This document shows, piece after piece, positions 8,010-16,270 of a stretch of 64,000 nt of DNA. The stretch spans positions 372,001 to 436,000 of the forward strand of contig NZ_CP053381.1 in the NCBI RefSeq assembly GCF_017868775.1, in the 5' to 3' direction. A model generated the notes under the pieces. The model saw only the letters and a list, made by a program, of their open reading frames with translations, was not told the DNA's origin and made no database searches. The first letter of the stretch is position 1, and each line of letters opens with the position of its first letter. The position numbers were made by a program, and so were the translations under genes. This DNA comes from Billgrantia sulfidoxydans (GTDB lineage Bacteria; Pseudomonadota; Gammaproteobacteria; Pseudomonadales; Halomonadaceae).

Positions 8010-8708
8010 TCACTTGATGCTGCATTGCAACGTGAAATGGGAATCGGCGCAAGGTGATAGGCGCGCGACCGCTGCTGGCAGTGCACTGGCACGATGAATG
8101 GCAATGGCCCCGGCCGGCGTTGTCTCCACGCCGGGGAAATGGTTGAGATGGATCACCCGCATGCCGGCGGCGAGGCCCGCGGCGACGCCGACGGCGGCGT
8201 CGTCGATCACCACGCAGCGTTCCGGCGGGTGGCCCATGGCCTCGGCCGCCTTGAGGTAAAGCGCGGGGTCCGGCTTCCAGGCGCCCAGGGTATAGGCGCT
8301 GAACAGGTTGTCGCCGAAGTGGTGCGCGAAACCGACGCACTCCATGGCACAGCGAATCTTGCGCTCCGGGCCGTTGGATACCACCGCGCGAGGATGGTCG
8401 CTTAGCGCCTCCAGCGCTTCGGCCATGCCGGTGATGGGCATGAGCTGCGCGCGCATGCGCACTTCCATCGACTCGCGCATCGCCGCTTCCATGGCCTGCC
8501 GCTGAGTCTCGCCCAGCGTACGATGGCGGCGTTCCAGCTCGAGCACGATGGTCAGGAAGCGAACGCCGCGGAACTCCTCCATGTACTGCGCGGCCGTAAA
8601 GGGCAAGCCATGGCGGGGCAGGACCTCGCCCATGACCTCGGCGAGCAGGATCTCGCTGTCGACCAGGGTGCCGTCGGAGTCGAAGAGCAGGCAGAGCGGA
8701 ACGGACAT
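8010..8708 (-). CDS. HAD-IA phosphatase, YieH-like (copy 2)
   Basis: A 232-residue HAD phosphatase, an obvious paralogue of the copy at 4509-5207. It has FDSDGTLVDSE (motif I), AVVSNGPERKI (motif II and the conserved Lys), LFSAYTLGAWKPDP and CVVIDDAAVGVAAGLAAGM. It follows the TRAP permease gene by 54 bases in the same direction, so it probably belongs to that operon. A phosphatase acting on a phosphorylated sugar acid such as 6-phosphogluconate would suit the locus, by inference from YieH. Ser replaces Cys between the two motif I Asp residues, which is common in the family. Confidence 0.82.
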   Translation of the reverse strand: MSVPLCLLFDSDGTLVDSEILLAEVMGEVLPRHGLPFTAAQYMEEFRGVRFLTIVLELERRHRTLGETQRQAMEAAMRESMEVRMRAQLMPITGMAEALEALSDHPRAVVSNGPERKIRCAMECVGFAHHFGDNLFSAYTLGAWKPDPALYLKAAEAMGHPPERCVVIDDAAVGVAAGLAAGMRVIHLNHFPGVETTPAGAIAIHRASALPAAVARLSPCADSHFTLQCSIK

Positions 8709-8762
8709 ACGAAGCCTCTTGAGAGAGGCGTCACGCCTGCACGCGGCGGCGCGACGCGGAGG

Positions 8763-10070
8763 TTAGACGAAATCCGGCACCAGCAGCTCGGGAATCGCCA
8801 GGATCAGTTGAGGATAGAGAATCAGCAGCAGGATTACGGCGAGCATGATGGCCAGATACAGCATGGTGGTCCCCAGCGCCTTGAGCAGCGGGATGCCGCC
8901 GATCTTGGCCGAGATCATCAGGCACAGCCCATAGGGCGGCGTGATCAGGCCGAGCCCCAGGGCCATGACGCCGATCACCCCGAACTGCACCGGATGGATG
9001 CCGGCCTGTATCGCCAAGGGCTGGAAGATCGGCGCCATGATCGCCATCGCCGGCAGCGAATCCATGAAGGTGCCGATGACCAGCATCACCGCGGTCATGA
9101 TCAGCAGCAGCACGACCGGGTCGGAGATATTGACCCCGGCCATCAGCTTGGGCGGGATCTGGTAGAAGCTGATCAGGTAGCCGAAGATCGCCGCTCCCAC
9201 CAGGCTGAACAGCGACAGCGAGCACAGCCGCACGGTGGCGGTGGAGGCGTCGAGCACGTCGCGGAACCGGAGCTCGCGATAGACGATGAAACCCAGCGCC
9301 AGCGCATAGAGCACCGCGATCATGGCCGCTTCGGTGGGCGTGACGATGCCGAGCGTGATGCCGCCGATGATCACCACCGGGATGCCCGCCGCCATCATGC
9401 CATCCTTGCCCGAGCGCAGCAGCTCGCCGAACGAGGCGCGCGGTCGCACCGGCACTTGGTAACGGCGCACATAGCCCAGGTTCAGGGCGAGCTGGGCCAC
9501 GCCGATCATGACCCCCGGCAGGATGCCGCCGAGGAACAGCCCGGCGATCGAGGTATTGGTCAAGGCGCCCCAGACGATCATGTTGATCGAGGGCGGAATG
9601 ATGATGCCCATCACCGACGAGGCGGCGGTGACCGCCACGGCGAAGTGTGCCGGATAGCCCTCGCGTTTCATGGCCGGTATCAGCACCGTGCCCACCCCCG
9701 CGCTGTCGGCGGTGGAGGAGCCGGATACCCCGGCGAAGAGCATGCTCACCATCACGTTGACATGGGCCAGCGCGCCCTTGAAGTGACCGACCAGCAGCAT
9801 GCACAGCGTGATCAGCCGGTCGGTGATGCGCGCGGCGTTCATCAGGTTGCCGGCGAGCAGAAAAAGCGGCACGGCCAGCAGCACGAACGAATCCATGCCG
9901 TTGTACATGCGCTGGAACATTACCCAGAAGGTCAGGCGGGGGTCGAGCACGATGATGCCGGCGGCGGTGAGAATCAACGCCATGGCGATCGGCACGCCGG
10001 CCACGATGAGCACCCCCAGCAGGCCGAACAGCAGCCAGGGCAAGAAGAATATCCACTCCATGGGCAGCAT
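8763..10070 (-). CDS. dctM: TRAP transporter large membrane subunit (DctM)
   Basis: The 435-residue, roughly 12-helix subunit that carries out sodium-coupled solute transport in a TRAP system. The N-terminus (LPWLLFGLLGVLIVAGVPIAMALILTAAG), FLLAGNLMNAARIT, FAGVSGSSTADSAGVGTVLIPAMKREGYP, AASSVMGIIIPPSINMIVWG and GIVTPTEAAMIAVLYA are standard DctM segments. Its ATG overlaps the dctQ stop by one base (TGATG), so translation is coupled. Part of dctP-dctQ-dctM, with the HAD gene downstream. Confidence 0.94.
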   Translation of the reverse strand: MLPMEWIFFLPWLLFGLLGVLIVAGVPIAMALILTAAGIIVLDPRLTFWVMFQRMYNGMDSFVLLAVPLFLLAGNLMNAARITDRLITLCMLLVGHFKGALAHVNVMVSMLFAGVSGSSTADSAGVGTVLIPAMKREGYPAHFAVAVTAASSVMGIIIPPSINMIVWGALTNTSIAGLFLGGILPGVMIGVAQLALNLGYVRRYQVPVRPRASFGELLRSGKDGMMAAGIPVVIIGGITLGIVTPTEAAMIAVLYALALGFIVYRELRFRDVLDASTATVRLCSLSLFSLVGAAIFGYLISFYQIPPKLMAGVNISDPVVLLLIMTAVMLVIGTFMDSLPAMAIMAPIFQPLAIQAGIHPVQFGVIGVMALGLGLITPPYGLCLMISAKIGGIPLLKALGTTMLYLAIMLAVILLLILYPQLILAIPELLVPDFV

Positions 10071-10687
10071 CAGCGGTCGCCTCCATGCCGGTTGGGTTCG
10101 AGAGGGGGGGCGCCGTGCTTGACGTTCAGCGGTGTGTTGCCCGACTCACTGACATCGATGGCGTCGAGATCGCTCGGCGTGTTCAGGCTCCGCTCCATGG
10201 CGTCCATGCCGTACAGCGCGGCATGCAGCAATCGCTGGAGGCTGAACAGCACCATGAAGGCCCCGCTGACGGCGAAGACCGAGTAGACGTAGACCATCGA
10301 CAGCCCCGAGGCGGTGGCGTTACGGCGCAGTCCGGACAGGCCGAAGTCCTTCCCGTATACGACGAAGAGGACGCCGAGCAGCAGGCAGGCCAGGTCGCGA
10401 ACGACACGGGTGAACAGATCGGCCCGCGAGCCGCGGGGAAAGGCTTCGAGCACGAAATGGTCGGCATGCAGAACGCCGACGGCGGCACCCAGCATGACCA
10501 TCCACTGAAAGGCGAAGCGACTGAACTCCTCGGTCCAGTAGAGACGTGGCATGAAGGGCAGGTTGCGGCTCAGCACCTGGTAGATTATGAACAGGATGAA
10601 GCCGAACACCAGCGCCAGCAGCAGCCCATGCAGCAGACGCTCGATACCGCGATTGAGCCATGCCAGGCCTTGAAGCAAACGGGACAT
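10070..10687 (-). CDS. dctQ: TRAP transporter small membrane subunit (DctQ)
   Basis: A 205-residue four-helix membrane protein, partner of DctM. Helices lie at about 17-40, 60-80, 90-112 and 130-152. The family pattern YQVLSRNLPFMPRLYWTEEFSRFAFQWMVMLGAAVGVLHADHFVLEAF is present at about 37-84. The C-terminal 45 residues are hydrophilic. It lies 54 bases after dctP and overlaps dctM. Confidence 0.92.
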   Translation of the reverse strand: MSRLLQGLAWLNRGIERLLHGLLLALVFGFILFIIYQVLSRNLPFMPRLYWTEEFSRFAFQWMVMLGAAVGVLHADHFVLEAFPRGSRADLFTRVVRDLACLLLGVLFVVYGKDFGLSGLRRNATASGLSMVYVYSVFAVSGAFMVLFSLQRLLHAALYGMDAMERSLNTPSDLDAIDVSESGNTPLNVKHGAPPLEPNRHGGDR

Positions 10688-10741
10688 GACGGTTTCCTGT
10701 GGGTCGGGAGAGGGGCGCCCGGCACGGCCGGGCGCGGGTGC

Positions 10742-11755
10742 TCACTCGGCGTCGACGATCATGCGATGCAGGTCGGCAAGGCCCATTTCCTCGATCACGC
10801 TCTGCAACGGCTCCTCCACCACTTCCTGCATGCGCTCGCGGTCGAGCTCGTGCAGGGTGGCACCCTCGTCGGCCAGCAGATCGAGCGCCTCGGCGTCCTG
10901 CTCGAGCTGCACCTCGCGGGCATAGCTTGCCGACTCCTCGGCGGCCTCCTGCACCATCTGCTGCTGCTCCTCGGAGAGTCGGTCCCAGCTCATTTGCGAC
11001 ATGGTCAGCAGACGCACGGTGATGTCGTGCTCGGAGAGCCCGATGTGCGGCGCCACCTCGTGGAAGCGCATGCGATGAATCCACTCGGCCTCGTTGAGCA
11101 GGCCGTCGATGGCGCCCACCTGCAGGCCGGTGTAGATCTCTTCCCACTCCATCACCGTGGGATCGGCGCCCAGCGCCTCCCAGGCGGTGATCAGCGGCTT
11201 GGTGGGATTGGTGCGCAGCTTCAAGCCTTCGAGATCGTCGAGGCTCTCCAGCGGCTCGGTGCTGACGATCTGACGCTTGCCGCCACCGTAGAAGGCGAGA
11301 ATGCGCACGTCGGTCTCCTCGCTGATGCGGTCGGCGATCTCCCGGCCCACCTCGCCGTCAAGCACCGCTTGCCAATGCTCTTCGTCGCGATAGAGGAAGG
11401 GGATGGAGAACACGTTGGCGGTGGAGGAGAAGTCGGTGATCAGCCCGGGGTTGATGATCGAGAGGTCGAGCGCCCCGGCCATCTGCTGCTCGAACATCTC
11501 GGTCTCGTGACCGAGCACCGAGTTGCCCAGGATCTCGACGCCGATCTCGCCGCCGCTCTTTTCGTCGAGCAGCTCCTTGAAGCGGGTCGCGCCCAGGTGG
11601 TAGGCGGTGTCTTCGGTGCCGCCGTGGCCGAAGCGCAGCTCCGCGGCCTGCGTCGTGCCGGCCGTGCCCAGGGCGGCGACCAGCGTGGCGCCGGCGAGCA
11701 GTCCGGCGGCGATGGGGCGAAGAGTGGTTTTTGGATCGATCCAGCTATGAGTCAT
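10742..11755 (-). CDS. dctP: TRAP transporter solute-binding protein (DctP)
   Basis: A periplasmic binding protein of 337 residues that hands substrate to DctQM. The signal peptide is at about 1-37 (to TQAAE). LRFGHGGTEDTAYHLGATRFKELLDEKSGGEI starts the mature fold. LEGLKLRTNPTKPLITAWEALGADPTVMEWEEIYTGLQVGAIDGLLN carries the Arg that normally binds a substrate carboxylate, so the ligand is probably an organic or sugar acid. The start at 11755 follows AAGAGG at 7 bases. A palindrome like the one before the LacI gene lies inside codons 4-9. Confidence 0.93.
   Translation of the reverse strand: MTHSWIDPKTTLRPIAAGLLAGATLVAALGTAGTTQAAELRFGHGGTEDTAYHLGATRFKELLDEKSGGEIGVEILGNSVLGHETEMFEQQMAGALDLSIINPGLITDFSSTANVFSIPFLYRDEEHWQAVLDGEVGREIADRISEETDVRILAFYGGGKRQIVSTEPLESLDDLEGLKLRTNPTKPLITAWEALGADPTVMEWEEIYTGLQVGAIDGLLNEAEWIHRMRFHEVAPHIGLSEHDITVRLLTMSQMSWDRLSEEQQQMVQEAAEESASYAREVQLEQDAEALDLLADEGATLHELDRERMQEVVEEPLQSVIEEMGLADLHRMIVDAE
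11729..11746. promoter_or_regulatory. candidate LacI-type operator inside the dctP 5' end
   Basis: TTTTGGATCGATCCAGCT matches 14 of 18 positions of the palindrome at 12927-12944, including the GGAT..ATCC core. It lies just inside dctP coding sequence, where a bound repressor could block elongation. The match could be coincidental because it must also encode protein. Confidence 0.4.
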
Positions 11756-11825
11756 AAAAATACCTCTTGTTATATCGAAGCCACATGAGTGGCGTGGGTG
11801 GCTGGCGTTCGCGGCGGCTGCCGCA

Positions 11826-12902
11826 TCAAGGGGTCGGTGCGAGAGGCCTGTCCAGGCGCAAGGAAGCCCCGCAGGACTCGCGTACCCTGAGCTGGGGGGC
11901 GAGCACGACCTGCTCGCGCACCCCGTCGGGGTTCTGGATACGCCGCAGGGCCAGGCGGGCCGCTTCCTGGCCGACGGCGTAGGGATGGGTGGCAATACTG
12001 GTCAACGCCGGAGCGCTCAAGGCGGCTTCTTCGACGTCATCGGTGCCAATGACGGCGCAATCGACGCCGGGGGTGAGCCCGCGGCGCTGCAGGCCGAGCA
12101 TGGCGCCGAAGGCGACCAGGTCGTTGTGGCACACCACGGCCGTGGGCGGCGGCGCTTCGCCTAGCAGCAACTGGATGGCGTCGAAACCGTCGCGACGGGT
12201 GACCGTCGAGCGCAGCAGGCGCTGATAGCCCAGGCCATGACGAGCGACGGCCTCGCGGTAGCCCTGCCAGCGTTCACGTGTCGCCGAGTGCTCCGTGTGC
12301 CCGCCGATGAAGGCGATGCGCTCATGACCGAGTGCCACCAGATGATCCATGGCCAGGTTGACCCCCTGGCGGAAGTCGGTGCCGGCATAGTCATAGGGCG
12401 GCGTACCGATATGGCGCAGCACCTGCACGCAGGGCAGCTTCCACGCTTCCAGCGTTGCGACCAGGGAGGGATCGGTGCCCTCCGCCGGGCACAGCAGAAT
12501 GCCGTCGACGCGATGCTCGCGCATACGCTCGAGGAAGCGCTGCTGGCGCTCGGGGGAGTCCTCGCTGTTGGCGAGGAAGGAGACATAGCCTTCTCGGTTG
12601 AGGGCGGCATCGATACCCGCCACCATGGCGCCGAAGAAGGGGTTGGCGATGTCGTAGACCACCACGCCTAGGGTCGAGGTGCGGGTGGCCCGCAGCGCCG
12701 CCGCGCCGCGGTTGTAGACATAGCCCAGCGCCTTGATCGAACGGCGAACCCGTTCGCGGGTACGCTTGGCCACCAGCGGACTCTCGCGCAGCACCAGCGA
12801 AACCGTGGAGCGTGAGACGCCGGCATGTGCGGCGATGTCCTGCAGCGTCACGTTGCCGGAGGCACGATGCGCTCCGTCGGGTTGGCGTGTCTTGTCGCTC
12901 AT
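11826..12902 (-). CDS. LacI-family transcriptional regulator (TRAP locus)
   Basis: 358 residues. The DNA-binding helix-turn-helix is at about 17-45 (VTLQDIAAHAGVSRSTVSLVLRESPLVAKRTRERVRRSIKALGYVYN), and a sugar-binding core follows (LGVVVYDIANPFFGAMVAGID, HERIAFIGGHT, VVCHNDLVAFGAMLGL, IGTDDVEEAALSAPALTSI). It lies 70 bases upstream of dctP on the same strand and presumably controls the TRAP operon and itself. A perfect palindrome lies 24 bases upstream of its start codon. The inducer is unknown. Confidence 0.9.
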   Translation of the reverse strand: MSDKTRQPDGAHRASGNVTLQDIAAHAGVSRSTVSLVLRESPLVAKRTRERVRRSIKALGYVYNRGAAALRATRTSTLGVVVYDIANPFFGAMVAGIDAALNREGYVSFLANSEDSPERQQRFLERMREHRVDGILLCPAEGTDPSLVATLEAWKLPCVQVLRHIGTPPYDYAGTDFRQGVNLAMDHLVALGHERIAFIGGHTEHSATRERWQGYREAVARHGLGYQRLLRSTVTRRDGFDAIQLLLGEAPPPTAVVCHNDLVAFGAMLGLQRRGLTPGVDCAVIGTDDVEEAALSAPALTSIATHPYAVGQEAARLALRRIQNPDGVREQVVLAPQLRVRESCGASLRLDRPLAPTP

Positions 12903-12926
12903 GCTGCATGCTTCCGTCAGAATTGT

Positions 12927-12944
12927 TTTTGGATTGATCCAAAA
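12927..12944. promoter_or_regulatory. palindromic candidate operator upstream of the LacI gene
   Basis: TTTTGGATTGATCCAAAA is a perfect 8+2+8 inverted repeat 24 bases before the regulator's ATG. The size and even-spaced centre suit a LacI-family dimer. It probably gives autoregulation. Confidence 0.65.
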
Positions 12945-13032
12945 CTAGAAGAGGTCAATGCCGGGGCCAAGGGGCCTTTAGTCGTAATAGGCTCGTCGCG
13001 AGGGGGCCAAGTCTAGACGTCTTGGTTCGCGC

Positions 13033-14016
13033 TCAGCCCCGCGCCTGCCAGGCCGCCTCGTTGACCAGGCTGATCGGTCGCTGGCCCGTCAGGGCGAGGG
13101 TGATATTGTCCACCGCGCGTTGGGCCATGGCATCGCGGGTCTCGTGGGTCGCCGAACCGATATGCGGCAGGGCCACCACATTGGTCATGTACGGCAGCGG
13201 CGATTCCGGCGACAGAGGCTCCTGCTCGAACACGTCGAGCCCGGCGGCACGGATCTCGCCGCTCTCCAGCGCGCCGATCAACGCCGCCTCGTCGACCACC
13301 TTGCCGCGGGCGATGTTGACGAAGATCGCCGAGCGCTTCATCAGGCCGAACTCGCGAGCGCCGATCAGGTGGGTCGTCTCGGCCGAGAGCGGCACGGTGA
13401 CGCAGACGAAGTCGCTCTGCGCCAGCAGCTCGTCCAGCTCGCAGCGCGTGGCGCCGAGCTCGCGCTCCAGCTCGGGCTTGGGCGAGGCATTGGAGTAGAG
13501 CACCCGCATGCCGAAGCCCAGCGCACCGCGCCGGGCCACGGCGGCGCCGATGCGCCCGAAGCCGATCAGGCCCAATGTCTTGCCGTGCACGTCGCTGCCG
13601 AAGTGGGCCTCGCCGATGCTCTCGCACCAATCGCCGCGCTTGACGAACTCGGCCAGCTCGATGGCGCGCCTGGCCGTTGCCATGATCAGCAGGAAGCCGG
13701 TATCGGCGGTGGTCTCGGTGAGCACGTCGGGGGTGTTGCACAGCAGGATGCCGCGCCGGGTCAGCTCATCGACGGGGTAGTTGTCGTAGCCCACCGAGAT
13801 GCTGGCGATGGCCTCCAACTGCGGGGCTGCATCGAGCAGCTCGGAGGTAATGGCGAGGCTCGAGCCGACGATGCCATGGGCCTTGCCCAGCGCCTGGCGA
13901 AAGTCCGGATCGTCGGTGTCCTTCAGGGTTTCGAAATAGTCGACATGGAAATGCTGCCTGAGCTGATCGAGGTGCGTCGGCTTGAGGCGGCTGTAGGCGA
14001 CGATGCGTTTTGTCAT
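13033..14016 (-). CDS. D-2-hydroxyacid dehydrogenase (2-ketogluconate / hydroxypyruvate reductase type)
   Basis: A 327-residue NAD(P)H-dependent reductase of the D-isomer-specific 2-hydroxyacid dehydrogenase family. The nucleotide-binding motif is LGLIGFGRIGAAVARR (about 145-160). The catalytic Arg is in NIARGKVVDE, the Glu in LDVFEQEPL and the His in LPHIGSATHET. E. coli GhrB and the Pseudomonas kgu reductase are the likely relatives. Beside a sugar-acid kinase and a PtxS-like regulator it would reduce 2-ketogluconate or its 6-phosphate; that is inference. It is 28 bases downstream of the kinase gene and probably in the same operon. Confidence 0.85.
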   Translation of the reverse strand: MTKRIVAYSRLKPTHLDQLRQHFHVDYFETLKDTDDPDFRQALGKAHGIVGSSLAITSELLDAAPQLEAIASISVGYDNYPVDELTRRGILLCNTPDVLTETTADTGFLLIMATARRAIELAEFVKRGDWCESIGEAHFGSDVHGKTLGLIGFGRIGAAVARRGALGFGMRVLYSNASPKPELERELGATRCELDELLAQSDFVCVTVPLSAETTHLIGAREFGLMKRSAIFVNIARGKVVDEAALIGALESGEIRAAGLDVFEQEPLSPESPLPYMTNVVALPHIGSATHETRDAMAQRAVDNITLALTGQRPISLVNEAAWQARG

Positions 14017-14044
14017 TGTCTCGCTCCGTTATTGAGTCAGGCCG

Positions 14045-15028
14045 TCACGCCAAGTCTGGCAGATGACGTTCGAGCTCGGTCAGGTGGGCGCGGCTGGGCA
14101 GGCCTTCCATGTCGCCCTGTACCTGGACGGCCTCGGCGCCGATCAGGTTGCCGCGTCGGGCGGCGGCCTGCGGCGAGCGGCCGTCGAGCAGGGCGCTGAT
14201 CACGCCCACGGCGAAGCCATCCCCGGCGCCCACGGTATCCACCACGCGCTCGACCGGGAAGCCGGCGACCGTGGCTTCCGCTTCGCGGCCTCCCAGCATG
14301 CCGCGGTAATAGGCGCCCTCGGGGCCGAGCTTGAGGAACACGGCCCTGGCGCCGCGCTCGAGATAGAAATCAGCAATGTCACGTGGCGTGTCGCGCCCGG
14401 TCAGCAGGCGGCCCTCGGCCAGGCCCGGCAACACCCAGTCGGCCTTCGCCGCCAGCGCGTTGAGCGTCTCGCGCATCTCCGCCTCGCTGGGCCACAGGCT
14501 GGGGCGCAGGTTGGGGTCGAAGGAAATGCTCGCGCCCTGCGCCCGGGCACATTCGAGCATGTCCAGGGTCAGCTCGCGGCAGCTGTCGGAGAGCGCCGGG
14601 GGGATGCCGGTGGCGTGCAGGTGGCGCGCGGCGGCGAAGTCCACCTGGGCGGCATCTTCGGGCGCCAGGTGGCTGGCCGCACTGCCGCGGCGGAAGTATT
14701 CGACCCTGGGGTCGGCGCCGCCCTCGGCGCGCTCCTTGAAGACCAGGCCCGTGGCATGGTTGCTGTCCGTGATCAGGTAGCGGCAGTCGAGCCCCTCGGC
14801 CTCGAGCGTGGTGCGGATATAGCGGCCGAAGCCATCTTCGCCGACGCGGCTGAGCCAACCGACCCGGAAGCCGAGCCGGGCCAGGCCGATGGCGACATTG
14901 GTGTCGGCCCCGGCGATGCCGCGGCGAAAGCACTCCACGTCCTCCATCGCGCCGGGATGCTCGGCCACGAATAGCGCCATGGCTTCGCCGAAGGCGAGGA
15001 TTTCCGGAGGCAGTGTCGCGTCGTTCAT
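14045..15028 (-). CDS. kguK: PfkB-family sugar-acid kinase (2-ketogluconate / KDG kinase type)
   Basis: A 327-residue ribokinase-fold enzyme phosphorylating a sugar acid with ATP. ILAFGEAMALFVAEHPG and FRRGIAGADTNVAIGLARLGFRVGWLSRVGEDGFGRYI (about 10-70) give the substrate lobe. VEYFRRGSAASHL matches the KdgK/KguK type, and VDTVGAGDGFAVGVISALLDG holds the catalytic Asp and anion hole. I favour KguK because of the adjoining PtxS-like regulator and reductase, but 2-keto-3-deoxygluconate kinase (KdgK) is equally possible from sequence alone. Its ATG overlaps the regulator's stop (ATGA), with AAGGAG 5 bases upstream. Confidence 0.8.
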   Translation of the reverse strand: MNDATLPPEILAFGEAMALFVAEHPGAMEDVECFRRGIAGADTNVAIGLARLGFRVGWLSRVGEDGFGRYIRTTLEAEGLDCRYLITDSNHATGLVFKERAEGGADPRVEYFRRGSAASHLAPEDAAQVDFAAARHLHATGIPPALSDSCRELTLDMLECARAQGASISFDPNLRPSLWPSEAEMRETLNALAAKADWVLPGLAEGRLLTGRDTPRDIADFYLERGARAVFLKLGPEGAYYRGMLGGREAEATVAGFPVERVVDTVGAGDGFAVGVISALLDGRSPQAAARRGNLIGAEAVQVQGDMEGLPSRAHLTELERHLPDLA

Positions 15029-16074
15029 GGCGTCTCCTTGTCGTGGTCGGGTCCGGGCAGGCGGGTCGAGCCGCGCTCGATCAGCGTCGGCGGAAACAGC
15101 GCGTGGCGTGGCGGCGCTGCCGGCTCGCTGCCATCGAGCCGCACCAGCAACTGCTGAACGGCGGCACGGCCGATGGTTTCGGTGGGCTGGGCCAGGGTAG
15201 TGATGCCGGGTGGCACGAGGCTGCACCAGTCGAGTTCGTCGATACCCAGCAGGCCGACCTCGCCGAGGCGAATGCCCAGCGCCTGCAGGGCGCGGGTTGC
15301 CGCCAGGGTCACGTTGCCGTTGGCGCACAGTACCGCGGCGGGCCGGCCGGCGCGGGCGAGGAACGCCGAGATGATCGCATCCACTGCGCTGCCGTCGAGC
15401 GCCGGGTCATGGCGTTCGCCGTGGAGGATCGGCTCCTCGGACAGGCGCTGCTCGAAACGCTGCCAGCGTTGCTGGCGCGGGCTGGCCAGGCCGACCGGCT
15501 GGCTGAGAAAGAGCAGGTGGCGATAGCCCCGCTCGTGCAGGTGGTCGACCGCCATGTCGATGGCCAGGGCGTTGTCGAGCCCGACCCCGTCCGCCCCGAA
15601 CGCTTCCAGCCAGCGGTCGAGCAGGACCAGCGGCAGGCCCTGTTCGGCCATGGCCTGAAGCTCATGGGTGGGATGGCCGGCGGCGTTGATCACCAGCCCC
15701 TCGACCCGGTAGGAGGCGAGCAGCGACAGGTGAGTGCGCTCCTGCACCGGGTCGTTGTCGGTATTGGCCACCAGCAGCGAATAGCCGTGCTCGCGGCAGG
15801 CCTGCTCGACGCCGTGCATCACCGCAATCGAATAGGGGTTGCGGATATCGGCCACCAGCATGCCGAGCAGCCGCGAGCGGCCGCCCTTGAGGCCGCGGGC
15901 GATCTGGTTGGGGCGGTAGCCGAGCCGGCGCGCGGCCTCGCCGATGCGCTGGCGCAGCGCCGGCGAGAGCCGCTCGCGCTCGCCGCCGAAGTAGCGCGAC
16001 ACGCTGGTCTTGGAGGCGCCGGCCTCACGCGCCACTTCGAGAATGGTGGCGTGCCGGGTGGATCGGTCAGGCAT
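15025..16074 (-). CDS. LacI-family regulator, PtxS-like
   Basis: 349 residues. The helix-turn-helix at about 9-40 reads ATILEVAREAGASKTSVSRYFGGERERLSPALRQRIGEAARRLGYRPNQIARGLKGGRSRLLGMLVADIRNPYSIAVMHG. The end of this stretch and the next segment (YSLLVANTDNDPVQERTHLSLLASYRVEGLVIN) resemble Pseudomonas PtxS, the 2-ketogluconate-responsive repressor of the kgu operon. It is the first gene of a regulator-kinase-reductase operon and is preceded 12 bases upstream by a perfect 18-base palindrome. Confidence 0.88.
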   Translation of the reverse strand: MPDRSTRHATILEVAREAGASKTSVSRYFGGERERLSPALRQRIGEAARRLGYRPNQIARGLKGGRSRLLGMLVADIRNPYSIAVMHGVEQACREHGYSLLVANTDNDPVQERTHLSLLASYRVEGLVINAAGHPTHELQAMAEQGLPLVLLDRWLEAFGADGVGLDNALAIDMAVDHLHERGYRHLLFLSQPVGLASPRQQRWQRFEQRLSEEPILHGERHDPALDGSAVDAIISAFLARAGRPAAVLCANGNVTLAATRALQALGIRLGEVGLLGIDELDWCSLVPPGITTLAQPTETIGRAAVQQLLVRLDGSEPAAPPRHALFPPTLIERGSTRLPGPDHDKETP

Positions 16075-16086
16075 GGCTCGTCTCTC

Positions 16087-16104
16087 GATGGGAACGTTCC
16101 CATC
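16087..16104. promoter_or_regulatory. perfect palindrome, candidate PtxS-like operator
   Basis: GATGGGAACGTTCCCATC is an uninterrupted 9+9 inverted repeat just upstream of the regulator start at 16074. The CpG centre and GGGAACGTTCCC core resemble LacI/GalR-family operators, suggesting autoregulation of the regulator-kinase-reductase operon. Confidence 0.75.
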
Positions 16105-16201
16105 CTAGGCCTGAAGGACACGGGGAGCAAGTGCTGGGGAAATGGCTCGGAGAGAGGCAAGCGCAAAAAAGAGCGGGGAGAGGGAGGTTGCCGGCAACAG
16201 C

Positions 16202-16255
16202 GGCCGAACGAAACGGCCGTGATGCAACGGGGCGGCCACATGGCCGCCCCGTTGC
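16202..16255 (-). terminator. hairpins downstream of fba
   Basis: GCAACGGGGCGGCCA (16224-16238) pairs with TGGCCGCCCCGTTGC (16241-16255), and a smaller CGGCCG/CGGCCG hairpin lies beyond it. The T-tract on the minus strand is poor, so the site may be a processing or stabilising hairpin as much as a terminator. Confidence 0.5.
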
Positions 16256-16270
16256 GTCCAACCAGGGAAC

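Noticed and set aside
8523..10286. A 587-residue plus-strand open frame opposite the TRAP permease
   Set aside because: Composition (runs of His, Gln, Asp, Arg) is that of an antisense shadow of dctM; the minus-strand frame has clear DctM motifs.
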